6,610 nt of DNA. It comes from CAIZGX01 sp039805165. Lineage in GTDB: Bacteria; Bacteroidota; Bacteroidia; Flavobacteriales_D; Sanyastnellaceae. The notes beneath the pieces were generated by a model. The model made no database searches. It worked only from the letters and a program-made list of their open reading frames with translations, and had not been told where the DNA came from. The stretch is from positions 1 to 6,610 of the forward strand of contig JBDLUS010000231.1 of the NCBI GenBank assembly GCA_039805165.1, given 5' to 3'. This document shows, piece by piece, positions 1 to 6,351 of the stretch; position 1 is the stretch's first letter; every line of letters starts with the position of its first letter. Made by a program: the position numbers and the translations under genes.

Positions 1-1035
1 CTTCCCACCATATCGAGCAGAGAAGTTCGTTCCATATTTGGTACCTCTTCCAACCGTTTCATTCACCCAATCCGTGTCAGTCAATCCGGCCTTCATATAT
101 GCAGCCTTACGGGTAGCAGCATCGTCTGTAGCAGATGTCATATTTGGCAACCAAACATAACCTGTACCTCCGTCGTTTTCCCATGCCTCTTGACGAATTC
201 TTAAATATTGGTCTGTGTTCAGCATGTTTGGACGAGATGCAGGTGTAGCAATACCCGCATTTAATCCGTAATCGAACTTCCAGCCCTTTTCTTTCGCGCG
301 TTTTGTAGTTATAATGATTACACCATTCGCAGCACGAGAACCATATTCACCTGCAGCGGCAGCATCTTTACGAACTTCAACTTTTTCAATGTCGTTCGGA
401 TTGATTGTAGCAAGAGGGTTGTTATTTAAAGCTCCACTGTTGCCACGCAAGAAATAATCTTGTGTCATTGGAATACCATCAATGATATACAAAGGGTCAC
501 CTCCTGCAGAAACAGAAGCTGTTCCACGAATACGAATCAATGATCCTGCACCTGCGATACCAGAACCTTGAGACACTTGCAAGCCAGCAGCTTGACCTTG
601 AAGAGCTGCTTCAAAGCTGGGCGTACGGATAGCACTGATGTCTTTACCACTGATTTTTGCGATAGACCCAGTACTAGGTCTGTTACGTTCAACACCGTAG
701 CCGATAATCTCGATGTTATCCAAAGTAAGAGAACCCGAACTTAATTTGAAATTTTGCTTGACGTCTACACTACCAACGGTAATAGATTTCGTTACAGTTT
801 CAAAATTCATGGCCTTTACTTCAAATTCGAATGTTCCAGAACCAGTTTTCAAGATGTAATTTCCAACTTGATCACTTGCTGTACCGTTTGAAGTTCCTTT
901 CACTAAGATGAAAGCTCCTGGAATAGGACGATTCTCTTCATCTGTAACCACCCCGCTAACAGATTGTCCCCATGAAACCACGGAGAACAAGGCCATTAAA
1001 GCGGTAAGCAGACTAGTTTTATAGATTTTTGACAT
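1..1035 (-). CDS. SusC/RagA-family TonB-linked outer membrane protein, N-terminal part (cut by window edge)
   Basis: This is the first 345 codons of an outer-membrane, TonB-dependent beta-barrel importer; the barrel and C-terminus lie beyond position 1. The ATG at 1035-1033 opens a signal peptide (MSKIYKTSLL, then a hydrophobic run, likely cut near SWGQ, residues 21-24). Residues about 25-100 form a carboxypeptidase-regulatory-like beta domain (SGVVTDEENRPIPGA, then GTSNGTASDQVGNY). The plug domain follows from about 120. It includes the SusC signature around 145-190 (ALQGQAAGLQV, LIRIRGTASV, PLYIIDGIPM) and the plug end around 216-246 (DIEKVEVRKDA, YGSRAANGVIIITTKR). Family members pair with a SusD lipoprotein to import glycans or peptides. 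The partner would be expected further left and is not visible. The amylase-type gene just upstream on the same strand suggests an alpha-glucan substrate, but that is inference. No frameshift is seen in the visible part. Confidence 0.95.
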   Translation of the reverse strand, partial: MSKIYKTSLLTALMALFSVVSWGQSVSGVVTDEENRPIPGAFILVKGTSNGTASDQVGNYILKTGSGTFEFEVKAMNFETVTKSITVGSVDVKQNFKLSSGSLTLDNIEIIGYGVERNRPSTGSIAKISGKDISAIRTPSFEAALQGQAAGLQVSQGSGIAGAGSLIRIRGTASVSAGGDPLYIIDGIPMTQDYFLRGNSGALNNNPLATINPNDIEKVEVRKDAAAAGEYGSRAANGVIIITTKRAKEKGWKFDYGLNAGIATPASRPNMLNTDQYLRIRQEAWENDGGTGYVWLPNMTSATDDAATRKAAYMKAGLTDTDWVNETVGRGTKYGTNFSARYGGK

Positions 1036-1069
1036 ATAAAAATTAGAATTTGTTTAGGTTTAAGTCGCG

Positions 1070-1100
1070 CTAATATAAATTGTTTTCACTTCGTGTCCAA
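1070..1100 (-). promoter_or_regulatory. Probable Bacteroidota-type promoter for the susC-like gene
   Basis: Read on the minus strand, TTG (1100-1098) is followed after 20 bases by TATATTAG (1077-1070). This matches the Bacteroidota -33/-7 pattern TTG-N17-23-TAnnTTTG at all fixed positions except one. The expected transcript start is about 7 bases downstream, leaving a leader of roughly 27 bases before the ATG at 1035. The leader is AT-rich with no Shine-Dalgarno sequence, as is common in this phylum. The site lies in the 98-bp gap after the amylase stop, so the transporter probably has its own promoter. I saw no terminator hairpin in the gap, so read-through from the amylase gene is also possible. 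Confidence 0.45.
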
Positions 1101-1133
1101 CCTACACTTACTAGTTGTTGGTAATTCATTTAT

Positions 1134-3965
1134 TTACGGATTCCAAATAAATGGAGCCGATTCTCTTCTGCCTTCTGTTTCAACTGAAATAATGTATGAA
1201 CCAGCTGCAATGTTTTCAGCCGATAAATTCCATTCAGACTGATTAATTCCTGAAACACCTTGTGTGCTGAAAGAGGATACTATTCTTCCCGTTAAATCAC
1301 GCAACACAATTTGCACTGAAGCCGCTTGAACCATACTGTATGCAAGATTCACGCGGTTATTTGAAGGATTCGGCCAAATCATAAATGAAGATTTAGCGAA
1401 AGACATCACTTCTTCCAAAGAAGTGTTCAAGTCAGGAGCAGCCAATTGATAGTCGGTGTAAATATGGTATTCACCGGGCTCGAAGAAGAATGTTGCATTC
1501 AAATCATTTACTTGAAACGCATTTCCTGTAAAGTAATCGTACCATGTTCCTGTATGTTGAAATCCAGGAACCATATTGATCGAAGTCGTTTGGAAATTTC
1601 CAACAACAACAGCATTGTTCGTTCCATTTAAGTGAATACGCTTTCCGAATCCGCCCAAGTCAATGTTGAAATTGGTCGTTGAAAAAACAGGCTCATTCTT
1701 TTTCAAGTTGTTCAATGCAGCAGTCACTTTGTACAAGTGCTTTCTATTCTGATTGTCCCAATAATCCCATCTTACTGGCTTCGCAGAGGTTCTGCAATCG
1801 GTATTTATTGTAACACCATCAGAACAAGTGTTAATACTGTAATCGTAACCCAATTCACCAAATTGCCAGATCATCTTAGGACCAGGTATTGGAAGCAATA
1901 AGCAATGAGCCAACTCTTGTCTTTTTAAGGCTGTATTTAAATTGGTAATGTTGTATGTTCCGCTGCTCGCTCCGTAAAGTAAATTCTTGTACATCATGCG
2001 CTCTTCATCATGACTTTCAGCATATGTAATCAAATGTGCGTTGTTCCAACCTCTATTTTGGTAACTACCCCAAGAGAAGTTCGAGGAATAACCCATTGAA
2101 CCTTCCATGTATTCATGATTCAGATTGCCCCAAAGCATCATACCGTTATTGCTTAAAACAGTCTCTTCGCTATTGTCTGCAAAGTGCTCAAGTATTCCAT
2201 AAGAACCTGGCTCAACTGTTTGCATATGGTTGTAATAATCTGTAAGAATATTGATACGACTCTGATCGTAAGCTCCCCAAGCACCAATATTGCCTAGGGT
2301 ATAGTTTTGCGTGAATCCTTTTGATAGGTCGAAGCGATAACCATCGATATGGTAATTCTGCATCCAATGGGTTAAAACGCGTTTCGTGAAATTCTTCGTT
2401 TGAAGACTTTCGTGGTTGAAATCATATCCAACATTGAAATCGTGCTTTGGAGTTGGATTGAACCAAGGATTGCTAGTTGTAGGCTGTCCATATTGACCGG
2501 CACTTGCATCGAAATACATGCGGACCATTGGGTTTTGTCCAAAGCTGTGATTCAGAGCAATATCCATGATTACCGCAATTCCGCGATTGTGTGCTTCATT
2601 TACAAAGGTCTTCAAAGCTTCAGAACTGCCATAAGCCTTGTCCGGAGCAAAGTAGAAAGATGGATTGTAGCCCCAACTGTCATTTCCTTCAAACTCATTA
2701 ATAGGCATCAACTGAATTGCAGTCACACCAAGGTTTTCTAAATAATCCAATGAATCAGTTAATGAAGTATACGTTCTATCCGAGAGGAAATCGCGAACCA
2801 ATAATTCATAAACAACAAGTTTAGTCTTTGCTGGACGAACGAAACTTTGGTCAGTCCAGTTGAAAACAGGTGGGTCAGTTCTAAAAACAGAAACCGGCTC
2901 TGATGTTAATCCATTAGGATAGTCAATCAAGTTCGGATAAGTTGTTTCTGGGATCCATCCGTCGTTCCAACCGTCCAAAATCTTGTCAGCATACACATCA
3001 GCCACACGCATTCCTTCGATATTGATATAATATTGGAAACGATATTCAGTTCCGGGCGATAAGTTTGGAATATCCAACCAATACGTATTTCCATCCGGAG
3101 TGCGATTCATCAAATAGCTCAAATCCAATTGCCAGTTATTGAAGTCACCAATGACAAAAACGAAACTCTTATTTGGAGCATACAGTTGCAAACGCACGCC
3201 TGTAGTGGATGTAATATTGATTCCGTCAATAGTTCCGGCTGGAGCAGCGGCAACATTTATTGAAGGAAGTATAATGATAACTTTTTCATCGGTAATGGTA
3301 GTTGCACCATTCACAGCAGTCATCGAAACGATATATTCACCGGAAAGACTCTCGCTGAAATTGTAATTTAAAGTCGTAATACCGTTTCCAGAAGCAACTT
3401 GAGTTCCGTTGACAGATATTGTAATATTTGATGCAATAGAAGAATTCGCTGTAACTGGAACGACTTGATTGGCGCTCACTATTTGAGATTCCGCTGCAGG
3501 CTGAGAAAGGGAAGCGTTGAATCCTGGAGGGTAAACGTTTAAATAGATATCGCTGCCGTCTGCATTTCTTCCAACAACAGTCCCTTGTGCGTTGCGGAAA
3601 ACAAACATCATTTTGGAAACCGTTTCACCAACATTCAAATTGTAAAAAGTAGAAGGAGTAATTACAATCTTATGAATGTTATTTCCCATTGGTGTCATAA
3701 GAACCGAAGCGTCTGCCGTTCCCCAATTTCCTACCGTATGCTGCCAGTCGTTCGGACCAACACTATTACTTGTTATTACTCCCGTGTGCGCATAAATAGG
3801 GGTATATCCAGATAAATCTCCGTTGCCAGTTGTGGCATCGTAGTAAACGGTAATTTGATCAGTTTGTGTCGGAAATGCTGGCGTAGAAGTTAGAATCTGT
3901 GCTTCAACACGAAAGGTAAAATGAGAAATTATTAGTACGAAAAAAAGTAGTCCTTTTTGTTTCAT
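1134..3965 (-). CDS. Secreted GH13 alpha-amylase-family glycoside hydrolase with T9SS C-terminal sorting domain
   Basis: This 943-residue enzyme is predicted to hydrolyse alpha-glucans (starch, glycogen or maltodextrin type) at or outside the cell surface. A signal peptide spans about 1-23 (hydrophobic LLFFVLII, cut near EAQ). Two beta-sandwich modules follow at about 25-147 and 150-235. A CBM48-like module (about 245-345, with FVFVIGDFNNW) precedes the TIM barrel at about 380-760. GH13 conserved regions are present: DIALNH (468-473), GYRFD (542-546, nucleophile D546), GILEHF (590-595, acid/base E593), and ESHDEE (650-655, transition-state D653). PGPKMIWQFGELGYD (694-708) is a further family motif. 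A C-terminal beta domain (about 765-838) leads to a T9SS tail from about 861 (WPNPSNNRVNL, LRDLTGR, AAGSYIISV). The catalytic triad is intact, so the protein should be active. The exact substrate and GH13 subfamily are not resolved; pullulanase-like or maltogenic specificity is possible. The start is supported by the signal peptide and the promoter just upstream. Confidence 0.93.
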   Translation of the reverse strand: MKQKGLLFFVLIISHFTFRVEAQILTSTPAFPTQTDQITVYYDATTGNGDLSGYTPIYAHTGVITSNSVGPNDWQHTVGNWGTADASVLMTPMGNNIHKIVITPSTFYNLNVGETVSKMMFVFRNAQGTVVGRNADGSDIYLNVYPPGFNASLSQPAAESQIVSANQVVPVTANSSIASNITISVNGTQVASGNGITTLNYNFSESLSGEYIVSMTAVNGATTITDEKVIIILPSINVAAAPAGTIDGINITSTTGVRLQLYAPNKSFVFVIGDFNNWQLDLSYLMNRTPDGNTYWLDIPNLSPGTEYRFQYYINIEGMRVADVYADKILDGWNDGWIPETTYPNLIDYPNGLTSEPVSVFRTDPPVFNWTDQSFVRPAKTKLVVYELLVRDFLSDRTYTSLTDSLDYLENLGVTAIQLMPINEFEGNDSWGYNPSFYFAPDKAYGSSEALKTFVNEAHNRGIAVIMDIALNHSFGQNPMVRMYFDASAGQYGQPTTSNPWFNPTPKHDFNVGYDFNHESLQTKNFTKRVLTHWMQNYHIDGYRFDLSKGFTQNYTLGNIGAWGAYDQSRINILTDYYNHMQTVEPGSYGILEHFADNSEETVLSNNGMMLWGNLNHEYMEGSMGYSSNFSWGSYQNRGWNNAHLITYAESHDEERMMYKNLLYGASSGTYNITNLNTALKRQELAHCLLLPIPGPKMIWQFGELGYDYSINTCSDGVTINTDCRTSAKPVRWDYWDNQNRKHLYKVTAALNNLKKNEPVFSTTNFNIDLGGFGKRIHLNGTNNAVVVGNFQTTSINMVPGFQHTGTWYDYFTGNAFQVNDLNATFFFEPGEYHIYTDYQLAAPDLNTSLEEVMSFAKSSFMIWPNPSNNRVNLAYSMVQAASVQIVLRDLTGRIVSSFSTQGVSGINQSEWNLSAENIAAGSYIISVETEGRRESAPFIWNP

Positions 3966-3985
3966 ATTTTGGGTAGTTAGTTCAT

Positions 3986-4015
3986 CAAATATAGGAAAGT
4001 GTACTTAGTACACAA
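3986..4015 (-). promoter_or_regulatory. Promoter of the GH13 gene, Bacteroidota -33/-7 type
   Basis: On the minus strand, TTG (4015-4013) is followed after 19 bases by TATATTTG (3993-3986), a full match to TAnnTTTG. Predicted transcription begins near 3979, giving a short leader of about 13 bases before the ATG at 3965. No Shine-Dalgarno sequence is present. The spacer is almost entirely occupied by a perfect palindrome, which suggests that RNA polymerase and a regulator compete for this site. Confidence 0.6.
3999..4013. promoter_or_regulatory. 15-bp perfect palindrome, candidate operator for the GH13 gene
   Basis: GTGTACTTAGTACAC reads the same on both strands apart from the central base (7-bp arms GTGTACT / AGTACAC). 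It sits between the -33 and -7 boxes of the amylase promoter, and its last base touches the TTG. Small odd-length palindromes in this position are typical of dimeric repressor sites, and sugar-utilisation genes are often controlled this way. No regulator gene is in the window, so its family is unknown. It is about 59 bases from the folD start and could also influence folD. Confidence 0.5.
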
Positions 4016-4071
4016 CCTCGAATGAAATTTTTTCGAAAAATTGATGTTTCTTTGCTGCTCAAATAAAACCT

Positions 4072-4953
4072 ATGCAACTTCTAGACGGATTAGCACTTTC
4101 GAAAACCATTAAATCTGAGATTAAGCAAACAGTATCAGATAGAGTCGATCAAGGATTTAAACGTCCACATTTAGCCGCTGTACTTATAGGAGAAAACGGT
4201 GCAAGCGTTACTTACGTCAATGCTAAAGTGAAGTCTTGTGAAGAAGTAGGGTTTGATTCAACGCTTGTTCAGTTAAATGAAGATTGCTCTGAGCAAGAAG
4301 TCCTTCAGACTATTCAATCGTTGAATGAAAACGATGCCGTTGATGGCTATATCATTCAACTTCCACTACCAAAACACATCAATGAAAAGAAGGTGTTAAT
4401 GGCGGTTGCGCCAAATAAGGATGTGGATGGATTTCATCCTGAATCAGTTGGAAAAATGATGTTGAATCTGCCGACATTTCTTCCGGCAACTCCAATGGGA
4501 ATTATTACTTTGTTGGAAAGAAACAACATTCAAACTTCGGGAAAAAATGCGGTTGTATTGGGAAGATCACACATAGTAGGACTTCCAGTTTCAGTTTTAC
4601 TTCAACGTAATCATCCATTTGGTAACTGCACAGTTACCCTCTGTCACAGCAAAACAAAAAACGTGGAAGAGATTTGTCAATCGGCCGATATCATCATTGC
4701 TGCTATTGGCCAAGCCGAATTCCTAAAAGGAGACATGGTCAAGGAAGGAGCAGTAGTTATTGACGTAGGAATTACTCGTGTAGTTGATGCATCTAAGAAA
4801 AGTGGATTCAGACTTTTGGGCGATGTAGCATTTAATGAGGTCGCTCCGAAATGTAGTTTCATTACTCCAGTTCCTGGTGGAGTAGGACCCATGACAATTG
4901 TTTCATTGATGCAAAACACCTTACGCGCTGCGGAAGGTAAGCGCGCGGTATAA
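4072..4953 (+). CDS. folD: Bifunctional methylenetetrahydrofolate dehydrogenase / methenyltetrahydrofolate cyclohydrolase
   Basis: This cytoplasmic one-carbon enzyme oxidises 5,10-methylene-THF to 5,10-methenyl-THF with NAD(P)+ and hydrolyses that to 10-formyl-THF for purine and formyl-Met-tRNA synthesis. At 293 residues it has the normal family length. The substrate site is intact: Y48 and K52 in YVNAK, Q96 in IIQLPLPKH, and D119 in KDVDGFHP, matching E. coli Y50, K54, Q98 and D121. The Rossmann nucleotide motif is VVLGRSHIVGLPVS (161-174), and the family signature PVPGGVGPMTIVSLMQNT lies at 266-283. PATPMG (138-143) replaces the enterobacterial PCTP; I recall this as usual in Bacteroidota. 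The ATG gives the standard N-terminus (MQLLDGLALSKTI), with no Shine-Dalgarno sequence and no convincing promoter visible. Its last 33 bases overlap the 3' end of folP on the other strand. Confidence 0.97.
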   Translation: MQLLDGLALSKTIKSEIKQTVSDRVDQGFKRPHLAAVLIGENGASVTYVNAKVKSCEEVGFDSTLVQLNEDCSEQEVLQTIQSLNENDAVDGYIIQLPLPKHINEKKVLMAVAPNKDVDGFHPESVGKMMLNLPTFLPATPMGIITLLERNNIQTSGKNAVVLGRSHIVGLPVSVLLQRNHPFGNCTVTLCHSKTKNVEEICQSADIIIAAIGQAEFLKGDMVKEGAVVIDVGITRVVDASKKSGFRLLGDVAFNEVAPKCSFITPVPGGVGPMTIVSLMQNTLRAAEGKRAV

Positions 4954-5733
4954 TTCGATCGCTTGTTTAGCTTCGAGTACGTCGTGCACACGTAGAATAG
5001 ATGCGCCTCGATCTAAAGCGAATGCATGAAGAACAGTAGTTCCATTCAAACTTTCTTCAGCCGTTGTATTCAACGTTTGTTGAATCATCTTTTTTCTTGA
5101 AACTCCAGCCAATACAGGGTATCCGAATTTTTTAAATCGATTTAAATTTTGAAGTAAATCGAAATTATGCTCTTTATTTTTCGCGAACCCGAATCCCAAA
5201 TCCAAGACTATTTTCGAAATTCCCAGTTGATTTAACTTTTCAATTTCAGTTTGGAAATAGTTATAGACTTCTTCAACCACATTTTCATAATTTGCCAATG
5301 ATTTCATGTTGGAAGAATCACCGCGTGAGTGCATCAGAACATACGTGCTTTGCGTTTCGGCTGCGACAGGCCACAATTTCGAATCCATTCTTCCACCTGA
5401 AACATCGTTTATCCATTGAGCTCCTTCGTGAATACAAGGAAGTGCAACGTCACTATAAAATGTATCTATACTTATAGTTAAGGAAGGAAATTCTTTTCGA
5501 ATGGAACGAACCATAGGCAAGACGCGATTTAATTCTTCTTCGGATGAAATATAAATCGCACCCGGACGCGTTGATTGTCCGCCCAAATCCAATATGTCCA
5601 TGCCATCAGTAATCATTTTTTCTACCCGAATTAAAATATCTTTTTCAGAATTAGAGCGACTTCCAGCGAAGAAGGAATCGGGTGTGACATTTAAAATTCC
5701 CATTACCAATGGGTGCGAGACGGAGGAATTCAT
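4921..5733 (-). CDS. folP: Dihydropteroate synthase
   Basis: This cytoplasmic folate-synthesis enzyme condenses hydroxymethyl-dihydropterin diphosphate with p-aminobenzoate to make 7,8-dihydropteroate; the family is the sulfonamide target. With the start at 5733 it has 270 residues, the usual size. Its motifs run in order: MGILNVTPDSF (11-21), DLGGQSTRPG (49-58), SIDTF (88-92), INDVSGG (108-114), MHSRG (134-138), LDLGFGFAKN (177-186), GVSRKKMI (210-217) and RVHDV (248-252). All expected ligand residues are present (N15, D49, N109, D178, K214, R248, H250), so it should be functional. An in-frame ATG at 5874 would add 47 residues lacking family similarity and would run into the DUF1599 coding region, so MNSSVSHPLVMG is the better start. 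It is convergent with folD (33-bp overlap) and divergent from the DUF1599 gene (60-bp gap). Confidence 0.96.
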   Translation of the reverse strand: MNSSVSHPLVMGILNVTPDSFFAGSRSNSEKDILIRVEKMITDGMDILDLGGQSTRPGAIYISSEEELNRVLPMVRSIRKEFPSLTISIDTFYSDVALPCIHEGAQWINDVSGGRMDSKLWPVAAETQSTYVLMHSRGDSSNMKSLANYENVVEEVYNYFQTEIEKLNQLGISKIVLDLGFGFAKNKEHNFDLLQNLNRFKKFGYPVLAGVSRKKMIQQTLNTTAEESLNGTTVLHAFALDRGASILRVHDVLEAKQAIELYRALTFRSA

Positions 5734-5743
5734 TTCAAGATGT

Positions 5744-5762
5744 ATCTTTGAAACGCAAAGAT
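5744..5762. repeat. Inverted repeat in the folP / DUF1599 divergent gap
   Basis: ATCTTTG (5744-5750) and CAAAGAT (5756-5762) are perfect 7-base complements separated by AAACG. They lie in the 60-bp region between the two divergent starts (5734-5793). With the preceding T, the left arm reads TATCTTTG on the plus strand, a full TAnnTTTG match, but I see no TTG at the right distance upstream. A third related arm, CAAGAT (5736-5741), could pair with the left arm instead. The element could be a regulator site for the divergent pair, part of a promoter, or a leader hairpin of folP. Confidence 0.4.
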
Positions 5763-5793
5763 GAACAATTTCATCACATTTGCATTTCGAATT

Positions 5794-6351
5794 ATGACCG
5801 CAAAAAAAGACACTTCTGCACAATACGATCAGGCCATTCAAAAATGTGTCGATCTTTTCCAAAAGAAAACGCAAGACTACGGAACGGCTTGGAGAATATT
5901 ACGCCCCTCTAGTATAACCGATCAAATTTTCATCAAAGCTCAACGCATTCGCACCATTGAAGAGAAGGGGGAAAGTAAAGTAGGCGAGGGTATTGAAGAT
6001 GAATTCGTAGGTATCGTTAACTACAGCTTAATGGCCCTTATTCAGTTGGAATTGCCGTCTGATGCTCCATTAGAACTTGAAGCAGAAAATGCGATTTCCT
6101 TGTATAAAGAGCAAGCCAAAATCACGAAGGAATTAATGATGAACAAGAATCATGATTATGGAGAAGCTTGGCGCGATATGCGTGTTTCTTCTTTCACAGA
6201 TTTAATTCTCATGAAAATATTGCGCATCAAACAAATCGAAGATAACGCCGGCAAAACCCTCGTTTCCGAGGGAATTGATAGCGGTTTTCGCGATATGATT
6301 AATTATTCCGTTTTTGCTTTGATACAACTTAATGAATTACCAAAAGCTTAA
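5794..6351 (+). CDS. DUF1599 (nucleotide modification associated domain 1-like) protein with two tandem domains
   Basis: This 185-residue protein is predicted to be cytoplasmic and mostly helical, with no signal peptide or membrane segment. It contains the same module twice. Repeat 1 (about 28-86) has DYGTAWRILRPSSITD, KAQRIRTIE, EGIEDEF and VNYSLMALIQLE. Repeat 2 (about 121-180) has DYGEAWRDMRVSSFTD, KILRIKQIE, EGIDSGFRD and INYSVFALIQL. I recognise it as DUF1599, a family common in Bacteroidota and often found next to folP. Its biochemical role is not established as far as I know. Related domains have been linked computationally to nucleotide metabolism or modification. The conserved acidic/Asn-Tyr helix resembles MazG-like all-alpha NTP pyrophosphohydrolases, but that is inference. 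The start at 5794 is preferred; an earlier in-frame ATG at 5761 would add MNNFITFAFRI, which does not look like the family. The 3' end overlaps the next gene by 23 bp. Confidence 0.88.
   Translation: MTAKKDTSAQYDQAIQKCVDLFQKKTQDYGTAWRILRPSSITDQIFIKAQRIRTIEEKGESKVGEGIEDEFVGIVNYSLMALIQLELPSDAPLELEAENAISLYKEQAKITKELMMNKNHDYGEAWRDMRVSSFTDLILMKILRIKQIEDNAGKTLVSEGIDSGFRDMINYSVFALIQLNELPKA

Noticed and set aside
1954..2028. ESHDEE in GH13 region IV instead of the usual NHD
   Set aside because: The catalytic HD pair is intact. This form seems familiar among Bacteroidota GH13 enzymes, so it does not indicate an inactive enzyme.
1446..3815. Several plus-strand open frames of 60-115 codons opposite the GH13 gene
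   Set aside because: They are shadows of a strong 943-codon gene, show no recognisable motifs, and have compositions typical of antisense frames.
4029..4040. TTTTTCGAAAAA palindrome upstream of folD
   Set aside because: It is a 12-bp palindrome made almost wholly of T and A runs around CG, easily expected in AT-rich DNA, and not aligned with a promoter.
4047..4054. TTTCTTTG as a folD -7 box
   Set aside because: It has one mismatch to TAnnTTTG and no TTG at the needed distance upstream, so it is too weak to list.
4677..4991. 104-codon minus-strand frame opposite the 3' end of folD
   Set aside because: It is antisense to the conserved folD signature region and overlaps folP in another frame; there is no domain evidence.
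5176..5203. DLGFGFAK in FolP instead of the common DPG-GFGK form
   Set aside because: The aspartate and lysine are kept, and I recall such variants among Bacteroidota FolP proteins, so this is probably a clade difference rather than a defect.
5761..5793. Earlier DUF1599 start at 5761
   Set aside because: The added residues MNNFITFAFRI do not fit the family N-terminus, which begins shortly before the SAQYDQ motif. The ATG at 5794 fits better.
4921..5874. Longer folP reading frame starting at 5874 (317 residues)
   Set aside because: The extra 47 residues are cysteine-rich and unlike dihydropteroate synthases, and they would lie antisense to the conserved start of the DUF1599 gene. The ATG at 5733 gives the normal length.
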